Assembly (NCBI GenBank): GCA_002383605.1 | Contig: DFYK01000125.1 | Span: forward strand, 16,255 to 22,622 | Reading direction: 5' to 3' | DNA length: 6,368 nt | From: Proteiniphilum sp. UBA4084 | GTDB lineage: Bacteria; Bacteroidota; Bacteroidia; Bacteroidales; Dysgonomonadaceae | Shown: positions 1 through 6,368 of the stretch, in pieces | How positions within the stretch are numbered: the stretch's first letter is position 1 | How the letters are laid out: the number at the start of each line of letters is the position of its first letter | Notes under the pieces: generated by a model | What the model was told of the DNA's origin: nothing | The model's input: only the letters and a program-made list of their open reading frames with translations | Database searches by the model: none | Program-made: the position numbers and the translations under genes

Positions 1-239
1 CTGTTCCAGATATCACAAACCGTGTAAAGTTCGAAGTTCATCTCTTTTGCATATTTGAGAAAAGATTTTCCGAGCGAACTTCTGAATCTTCCGGAGAATC
101 CCAGTATTCCCACACGTACTTTGTCATTGGATCCAACGATTCTGGAATAGCTTTTTGCAGACATATTCAAGGTACTACCCATCGCTAAACCGGCAGCGCC
201 GAGAGCCGTTTTTTTAATAAAATTTCTTCTTGTTCCCAT
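1..239 (-). CDS. Gfo/Idh/MocA-family oxidoreductase with Tat signal, N-terminal fragment (3' end beyond left edge)
   Basis: Seen: an ATG at 239-237 opens a frame that runs off the left edge after 79 complete codons, without a stop. Residues 3-10 read TRRNFIKK, a twin-arginine motif, followed by an Ala/Gly/Leu-rich segment (about 11-28), so Tat export is likely. After a short linker, VRVGILGFSGR (41-51) is the first beta strand and glycine-rich loop of a Rossmann fold (G44, G47, G50). CDIW (75-78) ends the second strand, where an acidic residue such as D76 usually contacts the adenosine ribose and favours NAD(H). Family knowledge: Gfo/Idh/MocA proteins oxidise or epimerise sugars and polyols, and some (GH109) cleave glycosides by an NAD-dependent route. 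Several carry a tightly bound cofactor and are Tat-exported folded. The catalytic lysine and histidine lie outside the window, so the reaction cannot be named. The start 27 bases after the DUF6807 stop suggests co-transcription. Confidence 0.88.
   Translation of the reverse strand, partial: MGTRRNFIKKTALGAAGLAMGSTLNMSAKSYSRIVGSNDKVRVGILGFSGRFRSSLGKSFLKYAKEMNFELYTVCDIWN
153..239 (-). other. Twin-arginine (Tat) signal peptide of the oxidoreductase
   Basis: Residues 1-29 of the oxidoreductase contain R4-R5 followed by N-F-I-K-K, close to the S/T-R-R-x-F-L-K consensus, then a moderately hydrophobic Ala/Gly-rich stretch ending near S27-A28-K29. This predicts export of the folded, cofactor-loaded enzyme to the periplasm. 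The cleavage site is not certain, since AK after MS is a weak signal peptidase site; the protein could also stay anchored. Confidence 0.75.
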
Positions 240-266
240 GATTAATTATTTTGTTGAGCTGATAAT
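240..266 (-). other. Intergenic junction, DUF6807 gene to oxidoreductase gene (27 bases)
   Basis: The gap is AT-rich on the coding strand (AACAAAATAATTAATC directly before ATG). It contains no purine-rich Shine-Dalgarno core, no hairpin followed by a T run, and no TANNTTTG promoter element. This fits Bacteroidota-type translation starts that rely on A/T-rich unstructured leaders, and read-through transcription from the gene before. Confidence 0.6.
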
Positions 267-1298
267 TTAATTAAAGTCACCATGTAATTTATCTATTTGT
301 TTATCAGTAAGATCACCTCCTATTATTATTTTATGTCTGAAAGTAATTTTATCTCCCTCCCTGAGAGTGATCTTAACGGGTGAGGCGTTTTTATCCACAG
401 CTCTTCCTGCAAGATTGTTCATTGCAAAAAGTCCATACCCTCTGGCATGCGACCAGGCAGGATAGTTCGGATTTTTATGATGGTCCATCATCACAATGGT
501 AATCATCTCTCCGTTTTTATTGGCCCTTAGTGCCACCCACTTGCTTTTTTTGCCCCAAACATCTCCTCCGGTTATTCCATCGGCGTTCCGGTAAACACCA
601 TTCACTCCCTCGTTATTTAAAACAGGAGTTTCTGTCATATTTCCATTTGAGTCCAGATACTTCTCGGCTTTCTGTGACGGTTCTTCAAAGGCTCTGTCCA
701 CCCTGAGACCCAAAATACCCTCCTTATTTTCAGTGAAAACAACCTCTTTTTGTTTGGCTGTTAATGTTGTTATTCTCTCAATAAAGCGGGATCCGTTTAT
801 TTCACTAAAAATAAATTTGGTCCTCTCTTCCAAAAGTACGTTCCCTTTGTTGTCTGTCCAGTTTGCCACAGTTTTCAACTCGCCGGCAGAAGCGTTCATT
901 TTTTCAATCCTGTCAAATTTTATGGAACCATATTTGTATTTATCCTCCTGTTTAATCGCAAAGGAATTGTTCCAAAAATCCAAACCATTTACGTCACCAA
1001 AATTAAACCATAAACCAACGTGGTGGGGATGATCCGTCCTTTCAAAAGGTCTCGGATTCAGTGGAAAACCCCTTGTAACATCCTTTCCTGAAATGGTGTA
1101 AATAGGATAAAGAACCTGTTTTTCCATATTATCAGGGTAGATGAAAGAGGTAAAATATTTCGTATTGATAAATACATCTACCTTTTTATTTGCATCATCG
1201 AGCTTAAAGTCTACTTCCCCTTTCATGTTGCCGGCATTGGTTAAGACACACGATAGAGTCAATAAAAATGTTGTAATTAATTTAATTGCTTTTTTCAT
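267..1298 (-). CDS. Secreted DUF6807 ('PmoA family') protein
   Basis: This 343-residue protein has a Sec signal peptide (K2-K3, hydrophobic core about 5-20, likely cleavage after A22). Seen: the family hallmark ERTDHPHHVGLWF (86-98) with a His cluster (H90, H92, H93), then DVNGLDFW (102-109). A conserved-looking beta-rich middle follows. WVALR (254-258) comes next, then MDHHKNPNYPAWSHARGYG (271-289) with H273, H274 and H284, and a final strand RHKIIIGGD (321-329). These match the family that databases label 'methane oxygenase PmoA' or DUF6807. That name is misleading, because the protein is soluble, secreted and unlike the membrane subunit of methane monooxygenase. The family is largely uncharacterised but is often found next to Gfo/Idh/MocA oxidoreductases and sugar transporters, as here. 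I infer a periplasmic role in sugar or glycoside turnover, with the histidines as candidate metal or catalytic residues. The start is the only ATG that supplies the signal peptide. Confidence 0.85.
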   Translation of the reverse strand: MKKAIKLITTFLLTLSCVLTNAGNMKGEVDFKLDDANKKVDVFINTKYFTSFIYPDNMEKQVLYPIYTISGKDVTRGFPLNPRPFERTDHPHHVGLWFNFGDVNGLDFWNNSFAIKQEDKYKYGSIKFDRIEKMNASAGELKTVANWTDNKGNVLLEERTKFIFSEINGSRFIERITTLTAKQKEVVFTENKEGILGLRVDRAFEEPSQKAEKYLDSNGNMTETPVLNNEGVNGVYRNADGITGGDVWGKKSKWVALRANKNGEMITIVMMDHHKNPNYPAWSHARGYGLFAMNNLAGRAVDKNASPVKITLREGDKITFRHKIIIGGDLTDKQIDKLHGDFN

Positions 1299-1335
1299 TT
1301 CATCTGTATAATTGTTTGTTATCCTAAACTCTCAT
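1299..1335 (-). other. Intergenic junction, SusD-like gene to DUF6807 gene (37 bases)
   Basis: This is the widest gap in the window. On the coding strand it reads AGGATAACAAACAATTATAC and then AGATGAA before the ATG. An AGGA lies about 20 bases upstream of the start, too far to act as a normal Shine-Dalgarno site. No inverted repeat or T run suggests a terminator and no Bacteroidetes promoter pattern is present, so the downstream genes are probably on the same transcript as susCD. Confidence 0.55.
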
Positions 1336-3207
1336 TTACAATGTGCCATAATCATATCCCGGAGGTAACATTTCCTGGGTTATGTTTTTAAAGTTATTGA
1401 TTTGATCAAGTGGAAGAGGTTTAATGTAATGATTATCATCTATATAATCTCTCCATCGTTGCACGTTGTCGGCAGTTTCCTCCCTGCTTTTCGGATTATT
1501 CTTTTTGATCCTGTCTACAAGCTTCCGGGTTCTCTTAAGCAAGTTGAAGTTGTTATGCTCCATACCCAACTCTCTTTGATATTCATCAATTATAAAATCT
1601 ACGTTAACAGGCCCTTGTTTGTATACTTCTGCATCGTTGATATTATTAAATGCTCTCATCCATACAGGCCTTAGCGCTTCATATACGGCGGCATCCCCAA
1701 GATTAAGTTTCCAGTTGCATTCAGCAACTATTAAGTACATCTCCGGAAGCCTTATTACGATGATATTAGCATTACCTTCATTTTGCTTACCCATTTCAGT
1801 TCTCGATCGGTCATAGAATTTTTTAACACTATAGTATTTGCTTCGGTGCTTAAGAGGGCCTCCGTAATATTCAGATTCAGGATCATCCATATCGTAAACC
1901 TCATTCAATCCATCAAGAAAATAAGCTTTCGGGTCACCTGACGCTACCCAGTCCAGATGTTTTTTATCTTCAGCAGGAGTAATCGCACGCAACGGCATGT
2001 ACAAAACTGTGTCTGTCATATTAAGCGGTGCGGCCTTGTCATCATCTATCTTAAGGTAAAGTGTCTCAAAAGTGGCATCCCTTCTTTTGTCTTTTTCGTT
2101 ATACATCATGATCCAATGGAAAGTAGGCATGACATGTCTGTATTCCCTGCCATAATACATGGAATGGGATGGCATTACGTATTTGAATTTGGACCCCGAA
2201 TTGTTTAATCTGGTTACAACTAATTGTTTAGTGGAAGCTGTAGTTGTTCCATCATTATTTTCGTGCAGAATAAGTGTCTCGCTTGTTCGTCCAACTGCCG
2301 GTCTATGTATATAGTTGGGTGGATCATTGAACATTTTGTCAGTAGTCCACTGAACTGCCCAAATAACCTCATCGCTGGTTTTGTTATAAGCATCAAACAC
2401 TTTGCTGTAATCTTGTTCCATTTTATAACCGTAATCGTTAATCACACTTAGAGCTAAGTTTTTGGCTTCCTTGTATAAATCTTCAAGTGAGAAGAATCCT
2501 AATTTTGAATACAAGTTATATTCCGGCTGTCCACTGTAATCACTATGAGAATATCCGGCAATTGCTAATAAGTGTCTTGCCTTAAGTGCTTTCGCTGCAC
2601 CTTGGGAGACTCTCCCAATTTCCTTGATTTCCGATTTTGTAGGTAATTTACTTATCGCATAATCAATATCCTTCAGGATTTGGGTATAGAAGAATTCCAC
2701 AGACTGCTGATTAATGTTTAACATATCCGGATCATATTCCGTATACACTTTTTCCTGATAATGTCCGTATTTCCCCCAAAATTCGACCTGTATCTGATAA
2801 AAATGCGCTCTCATGAAGCGTAATTCTGCCAGATAAATCTCTTTTGTCCGATCTCCCGGTTCTTCTCCTATAATATTTTCAAGTCTGTTAATTATCATAA
2901 TGCCTCTGTGAATACTTGCGAAGATATCATTGGGAGAATCCCAATCTACATTTTCTGCCTGATCATAAGAATTATTCATGGAAGAGGCATTTTCCACTAA
3001 ATCTCCATAATAATCCATTCTAAACATATGCTGTTGGTACAAATCTCTGCAAACAGTATATACAGCTGCTACACCTTCATAGAGTCCCTGTTCTGTTTTG
3101 TAATAATTCTCTGTCATCTGACTTTTTGATTCTTCTTTCAAAAAATCCTGGCAAGAAGATATAATAAGTACAAATATGGTAAATATAAAAATCGTTATTT
3201 TTTTCAT
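1336..3207 (-). CDS. SusD/RagB-family surface glycan-binding lipoprotein
   Basis: This 623-residue outer-surface lipoprotein caps the SusC-like transporter and presents ligand to it. Seen: a lysine-rich, strongly hydrophobic signal peptide ending in the lipobox ISSC (16-19), with C19 as the lipidated residue, followed by QDFLKEE, a typical start of mature SusD with acidic residues. Helical TPR-like segments include YLAELRFMRAHFYQIQVEFWG (125-145) and GRVSQGAAKALKARHLLA (198-215). The C-terminal family signature is present: IRLPEMYLIVAECNW (485-499), IDEYQRELGMEHNNFNLLKR (540-559), and the final IKPLPLDQINN (595-605) followed by PPGY (615-618). It is slightly longer than many SusD homologues (about 500-600), and complete. 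Aromatic residues are abundant, but the ligand-contact residues and so the substrate cannot be assigned by eye. The gene follows the transporter by 21 bases, the usual susC-susD order. Confidence 0.95.
   Translation of the reverse strand: MKKITIFIFTIFVLIISSCQDFLKEESKSQMTENYYKTEQGLYEGVAAVYTVCRDLYQQHMFRMDYYGDLVENASSMNNSYDQAENVDWDSPNDIFASIHRGIMIINRLENIIGEEPGDRTKEIYLAELRFMRAHFYQIQVEFWGKYGHYQEKVYTEYDPDMLNINQQSVEFFYTQILKDIDYAISKLPTKSEIKEIGRVSQGAAKALKARHLLAIAGYSHSDYSGQPEYNLYSKLGFFSLEDLYKEAKNLALSVINDYGYKMEQDYSKVFDAYNKTSDEVIWAVQWTTDKMFNDPPNYIHRPAVGRTSETLILHENNDGTTTASTKQLVVTRLNNSGSKFKYVMPSHSMYYGREYRHVMPTFHWIMMYNEKDKRRDATFETLYLKIDDDKAAPLNMTDTVLYMPLRAITPAEDKKHLDWVASGDPKAYFLDGLNEVYDMDDPESEYYGGPLKHRSKYYSVKKFYDRSRTEMGKQNEGNANIIVIRLPEMYLIVAECNWKLNLGDAAVYEALRPVWMRAFNNINDAEVYKQGPVNVDFIIDEYQRELGMEHNNFNLLKRTRKLVDRIKKNNPKSREETADNVQRWRDYIDDNHYIKPLPLDQINNFKNITQEMLPPGYDYGTL
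3151..3207 (-). other. Lipoprotein signal peptide of the SusD-like protein
   Basis: Residues 1-19 comprise KK, an Ile/Phe/Val-rich core (4-16) and the lipobox I-S-S-C. The residues after C19 (Q-D-F-L-K-E-E) are polar and acidic, consistent with surface display rather than periplasmic retention. The export inference rests on known Bacteroidota lipoprotein export signals, which vary between genera. Confidence 0.85.
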
Positions 3208-3228
3208 AGCCTAACATTTTTTTGAGTA
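3208..3228 (-). other. Intergenic junction, SusC-like to SusD-like gene (21 bases)
   Basis: On the coding strand the gap holds a run of seven A residues followed by TGTTAGGCT directly before the SusD ATG. There is no good Shine-Dalgarno core and no room for a promoter or terminator. Tight spacing with an A-rich leader is normal for susC-susD pairs and supports coupled expression. An out-of-frame ATG lies inside the gap and does not extend any recognisable protein. Confidence 0.6.
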
Positions 3229-6200
3229 CTAAAAATTGAAATTAACCCCCATCACATAAGAAGATGGTATTGTATACATTGTATTAGGTTGCTCGGGATT
3301 CACGTCTGACGGTCCAGATTTATAAATGTAAAACGGGTTGCTAGCCTGTATATAAATTCTCAATTTATTAATATTTATCTTCGATGTAAGTTTACTTAAG
3401 TCATATCCAAGAGATATATTTTGCATTTTAATGAAGTCTCCTTTAAATATTGATAATGTGCTGGTGTTAGAGCTCCCTTGAGCAGTTTGCGCTCTTGGCC
3501 AATCATTTGTAGGATTCAACGGAGTCCACCAATCGATTGCATCGATAATCATTTTGTCACCGTTCCATTCAGCCGTATAGTTACTGGCCTGAATCAGGTG
3601 ACCAAATTGACCGACGATGTTAAATGAGAAATCAAAATTTTTAAATCGTAAACTATTTTGTAGAGAAGCAATTACTTTTGGTTCTCTTTGTCCTAAAATG
3701 AACCTGTCGTTATCTGTAAATGCAAAATCTCCGTCTCTGTCCACCACTTTAATTTGACCCGGCTCCCTTTTATACTTTCTTGCTTCATCAGCTTCATCGA
3801 TTTGCCAGATGCCAATTTTTTTGTAGTCCCAGGTAACACTAATCGGATATCCGATAAACCAACCAGCACTTTTGTTGTCTTTCCCGTCTGCCAAATCCAC
3901 AATTTCGTTCCAGTTTCTGGATGCCATGGCGGATATTGTCCAATTCAGGTCTTTTCGGGAAATGATACTTGAAGACAGCGATAACTCGATCCCTTCATTC
4001 TTTGTTTTGCCAATATTTTGCCAGATAGAACCGAAACCTGTACTACCGGGTAAAGAGCGTTGCATTAAAAGGTCTTCATTTATTGTTTTATAGAACTCAA
4101 TGCCTCCAGATAGCTTACCTTTTAAAATATTGAAATCAAGGCCGAAATTCCATGTCTTTGAAACTTCCCACCCAAGGTCTGTATTTGCTATACCGTTCGG
4201 CCGCCACGTATAAATTCCATCACCTGCCCAGCTATAAGCACCTTGTGTTAATGTTGTCAGTGTTTGATAAGGGTTGATGGCCTGGTTACCCACTTCTCCG
4301 TAACTAGCTCTTAGTTTTAAAACTGACAAGAAATTCTGATTTTTCATAAAATCTTCTTCTGTAACAACCCAGGCAGCCGACATGGAAGGAAAGGTTCTCC
4401 ATTGATTTCCCTCAGCCAAACGTGATGAACCGTCAATTCTCACAGCGCCATTTAACAAATATTTACCCTTATACTCATATTGGCCACGAAACATATAAGA
4501 AAGCAGGGAAGTTTTCTCGTAACCCGACCACAAGTTTCTGTTAATAATACCTGATTCAAGAAAATGAAAGTCCATATACTGCGCCGGAATGTTTTGAGCT
4601 GAACCGCCAACCCATTCATTTTTGTCCTGAATTGCTTCAATTACGGCTGTAGCCATTATATTGTGTGATTCATTGATTTTTTTTTGAATATTTATAATTC
4701 CATTCAATGCATAATTAAAATCAGAATTTTTTTCCATGCTTGCATAATTCAACCCTAAATTCTGATAACTGGTTTTTGAGTCCCTATAGTCTCCGCTTGA
4801 ACCTTCGTTCACATCAATCTTTAAGTTCGTTGTAAGAGTCAACCAGTCTAAAGGTCTTGCTTCAAGTTTCACAATCACATCAGCCATCTTTCGTGATCTG
4901 TCTTGTACCAAATAACCTTTCTCATAGTTCCATAAAGCATTCACATATTTTTCTTTGCCAACAGCATCTTTGTATCCTTTAGAAGGGTCCTCATCAATAT
5001 AGGGAGTTTCGAAAGGAGTCATTCTGCGAAGGTTATCCCACATATTATCAGGCCAACCTGTATGTTTTCTGTACATGAGTCTGTTAATCATTCCAAAATC
5101 AAGCCAATTGGTTAGTTTCAGGTCTACATTTGAACTTAATACATGCCGCTGAAAGTTAACGGTTTTGTAGTATGAATTATCTTCCTGAAAATTATAGCTT
5201 AATCTATATGACATTCTATCGTTTCGGTTGCTGAGAGCTATGCTGTGTCCTTGATTAAAAGAAGTATTATCAAAAAGTGCTTCCTGCCAGTTATAATTGA
5301 TCCCTTTATTATAATAATTATCAGCCCATTCTGAATTAAACATTTCCATACCTTTTCTTGTATCGATGGATGAATTTTGCCAAAGTTCTGCATTCATTGC
5401 GCCGTGTGTTTGGTATCTCATCACATCTCTGATTAATTCCGCATACTTTTCGGCAGATTGCATTTTTATGAATTCATAGTCGTTTATTCCAATGAAAGAG
5501 TTTACCTCAATGTTTACTTTCGTTTTACCCTCGCGGGCAGCTTTTGTTGTGACGAGCACCACTCCATTTGCAGCGCGTGATCCATAAATCGCGGTGGCTG
5601 CAGCATCCTTAAGAATTTCCATTGATTCGATATCCTGGTTTACAAGATTATCCCAGCTTCCTGGCATTCCGTCAATTATCAACAGGGGATTATTTCCAGC
5701 CGATAAAGATCTGCTTCCCCTGATCCTGATTGAAGCAGACTCTCCCGGTTGTCGCGAAGGTGTAATATAAACTCCAGCTGCCTGTCCCTGCAAAGCATCC
5801 ACAACATTTGTACTCGGGAATGCCTCAATCTGTTCTGTCTCCACCCTGGATACTGAACCTGTTAGGCTGCTTCTTTTCATGGTGCCGTATCCCACGACCA
5901 CTACTTCTTCCAATGCCTGGGTATCCTCCATTAAAGTTATCTTCAAATCACTTCTGCTTCTTGTTTCTATAATTTGTTCCAGATAACCAATGTATGAAAT
6001 CCTTAAAACGGCATTTTCAGTTACATCAATTGAAAATTTCCCTTCCACATCTGTAATCGTTCCATTTGTAGTCCCTTCTTCTATGATATTTGCCCCTATG
6101 ATAGGCATTCCAGCTTCATCTACAACTGTACCTGTAATTTGTTTTTTCTGTTGTTGCACCACTTTTGATGTTATTTCTTCTATCACACCAGATGGATTGT

Positions 6201-6368
6201 TTGCACTTGAAAGAATGATATGATTACCCTCCATGGAATAGTTAAGATCTTTATCTTTTAATAAATAATTTAGTACATTGGAAACAGCTTTTTGTTTCGC
6301 TCTGATCGATACTTTTTCATTTGTGTTTACTTCATTGTTGTATATGAACAGATAATCGGTCTGTTTTT
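3229..6368 (-). CDS. SusC/RagA-type TonB-dependent outer-membrane transporter with STN domain (5' end beyond right edge)
   Basis: This is a 22-strand-type barrel transporter that imports ligand handed over by SusD. The frame stays open from the stop at 3229 to the right edge, giving 1045 visible residues; the ATG at 6234 is internal. Counting from the first complete codon (6366-6364): STN domain about 1-53 (QTDYLFIYNNEV near the start, LNYSMEGNHIILS at the end), carboxypeptidase-regulatory-like beta domain about 76-147 (ITGTVVDEAGMPIIGANI), TonB box LEEVVVVGYG (152-161), and plug about 163-275. Plug signatures include SIRIRG (212-217), PLLIIDGMPG (227-236), EILKDAAATAIYGSRAANG (250-268) and VVLVTTK. 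The barrel follows, with the late family motifs IKVVDRDGDFAFTDND (872-887) and WWTPLNPTNDWPR (946-958). The chain ends YVMGVNFNF with a terminal Phe, as expected for BAM-assembled barrels. Missing are the signal peptide and roughly the first 20 STN residues. STN implies ECF sigma/anti-sigma signalling. The substrate is unknown. Confidence 0.96.
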   Translation of the reverse strand, partial: KQTDYLFIYNNEVNTNEKVSIRAKQKAVSNVLNYLLKDKDLNYSMEGNHIILSSANNPSGVIEEITSKVVQQQKKQITGTVVDEAGMPIIGANIIEEGTTNGTITDVEGKFSIDVTENAVLRISYIGYLEQIIETRSRSDLKITLMEDTQALEEVVVVGYGTMKRSSLTGSVSRVETEQIEAFPSTNVVDALQGQAAGVYITPSRQPGESASIRIRGSRSLSAGNNPLLIIDGMPGSWDNLVNQDIESMEILKDAAATAIYGSRAANGVVLVTTKAAREGKTKVNIEVNSFIGINDYEFIKMQSAEKYAELIRDVMRYQTHGAMNAELWQNSSIDTRKGMEMFNSEWADNYYNKGINYNWQEALFDNTSFNQGHSIALSNRNDRMSYRLSYNFQEDNSYYKTVNFQRHVLSSNVDLKLTNWLDFGMINRLMYRKHTGWPDNMWDNLRRMTPFETPYIDEDPSKGYKDAVGKEKYVNALWNYEKGYLVQDRSRKMADVIVKLEARPLDWLTLTTNLKIDVNEGSSGDYRDSKTSYQNLGLNYASMEKNSDFNYALNGIINIQKKINESHNIMATAVIEAIQDKNEWVGGSAQNIPAQYMDFHFLESGIINRNLWSGYEKTSLLSYMFRGQYEYKGKYLLNGAVRIDGSSRLAEGNQWRTFPSMSAAWVVTEEDFMKNQNFLSVLKLRASYGEVGNQAINPYQTLTTLTQGAYSWAGDGIYTWRPNGIANTDLGWEVSKTWNFGLDFNILKGKLSGGIEFYKTINEDLLMQRSLPGSTGFGSIWQNIGKTKNEGIELSLSSSIISRKDLNWTISAMASRNWNEIVDLADGKDNKSAGWFIGYPISVTWDYKKIGIWQIDEADEARKYKREPGQIKVVDRDGDFAFTDNDRFILGQREPKVIASLQNSLRFKNFDFSFNIVGQFGHLIQASNYTAEWNGDKMIIDAIDWWTPLNPTNDWPRAQTAQGSSNTSTLSIFKGDFIKMQNISLGYDLSKLTSKININKLRIYIQASNPFYIYKSGPSDVNPEQPNTMYTIPSSYVMGVNFNF
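5884..5913 (-). other. TonB box region of the SusC-like transporter
   Basis: The ten residues LEEVVVVGYG precede the plug and match the strongly conserved Bacteroidota TonB-box segment. It is the contact point for TonB that drives import. It lies between the carboxypeptidase-regulatory-like domain and the plug, the normal order. Confidence 0.85.
6208..6368 (-). other. STN (secretin/TonB N-terminal) signalling domain of the SusC-like transporter, partial
   Basis: Translation of 6235-6366 in the transporter frame gives 44 further residues with no stop. They include TDYLFIYNNEVN, KVSIRAKQKAVSNVLNYLL and KDKDLNYS, leading into MEGNHIILS. This matches the STN pattern of a Y-x-F-x-Y strand, a helix ending in L-x-x-L-L, and a closing strand before I-I-L. 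In Bacteroidota transporters STN contacts a FecR-like anti-sigma factor in the periplasm. Confidence 0.88.

Larger units (their letters stand above)
1..6368 (-). other. Putative single operon: susC-like, susD-like, DUF6807, Gfo/Idh/MocA oxidoreductase
   Basis: All four genes are on the same strand with gaps of 21, 37 and 27 bases, no terminator-like hairpin in the gaps and no internal promoter consensus. Every product carries, or by family should carry, an export signal (Sec, lipoprotein or Tat), so the encoded module works in the outer membrane and periplasm. The operon continues beyond both edges: the promoter and any sigma/anti-sigma genes would lie to the right, and further enzymes probably to the left. 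Confidence 0.75.

Noticed and set aside
733..1032. Plus-strand open frame of 99 codons opposite the DUF6807 gene
   Set aside because: It lies wholly antisense to a well-supported gene, has no recognisable domain, and its hydrophobic stretches arise from the complement of the real gene.
1246..1298. Possible lipoprotein cysteine (LTLSC, residue 17) in the DUF6807 protein
   Set aside because: The -3 position is Thr, and the chain stays hydrophobic after the Cys up to A22, where a signal peptidase I site fits better. A lipoprotein is not excluded but is less likely.
267..1298. Methane or ammonia monooxygenase subunit, suggested by the family name PmoA
   Set aside because: True PmoA is an integral membrane protein. 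This one has a single signal peptide, no further membrane segments, and sits in a glycan-uptake operon.
1402..2451. Four plus-strand open frames (1402-1674, 1619-1816, 1957-2208, 2224-2451) opposite the SusD-like gene
   Set aside because: All are antisense to a complete SusD homologue with conserved motifs throughout. They are short and lack recognisable domains.
3191..3204. T-rich run near the SusD start as a possible terminator
   Set aside because: On the coding strand it is an A run encoding the Lys-Lys of the signal peptide. No hairpin precedes a T run in the direction of transcription.
3693..4093. Small frames 3693-3902 (minus) and 3754-3972, 3872-4093 (plus) inside the transporter gene
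   Set aside because: They overlap conserved barrel sequence in other frames and encode low-information peptides with no family features.
4452..4640. Minus-strand 62-codon frame inside the transporter gene
   Set aside because: It is an alternate-frame shadow of conserved transporter sequence, with no independent start context.
5990..6223. Plus-strand 77-codon frame opposite the carboxypeptidase-regulatory-like domain
   Set aside because: It is antisense to a clearly recognised domain. Its Ser/Pro/Val-rich peptide is what the complement of such beta-rich coding gives.

Overview
The window reads as part of one Bacteroidota operon transcribed entirely on the minus strand. From upstream (right edge) to downstream (left edge) it holds an STN-containing SusC-like TonB-dependent transporter (5' end cut off by the right edge), a SusD-like surface lipoprotein, a secreted DUF6807/'PmoA-family' protein, and the first 79 codons of a Tat-exported Gfo/Idh/MocA-family oxidoreductase (cut off by the left edge). 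The organism assignment rests on the SusC/SusD pair, the lysine-rich Sec and lipoprotein signal peptides, the Tat-signal Gfo/Idh/MocA type common in this phylum, the AT-rich composition, and A-rich start regions with no strong Shine-Dalgarno sequence. Genus and species cannot be read from the window.

Layout: SusC-like 3229-6368 (partial), 21-base gap, SusD-like 1336-3207, 37-base gap, DUF6807 protein 267-1298, 27-base gap, oxidoreductase 1-239 (partial). More than 98% of the window is coding. No intergenic stretch exceeds 40 bases. I see no RNA gene, insertion sequence, CRISPR array, hairpin terminator or internal promoter matching the Bacteroidetes -7 TANNTTTG pattern in the gaps. All remaining open frames on either strand overlap these four genes and look like shadows.

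How the genes may work together: SusD binds an oligosaccharide or glycoside at the cell surface and SusC imports it across the outer membrane using TonB energy. The DUF6807 protein (Sec signal) and the oxidoreductase (Tat signal) would then meet the ligand in the periplasm. No classical glycoside hydrolase, polysaccharide lyase or sulfatase is visible, so the cassette looks more like an oxidoreductive sugar or glycoside utilisation locus than a standard polysaccharide utilisation locus, although hydrolases could lie just outside. The STN domain of the transporter suggests control by an ECF sigma/FecR-type anti-sigma pair, probably encoded beyond the right edge.

The main correction to a naive gene call is that the ATG at 6234 is an internal methionine. 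The frame stays open to the window edge and encodes most of an STN domain. Nothing here is clearly an undescribed system. The most open question is the job of the DUF6807/oxidoreductase pair and its substrate.
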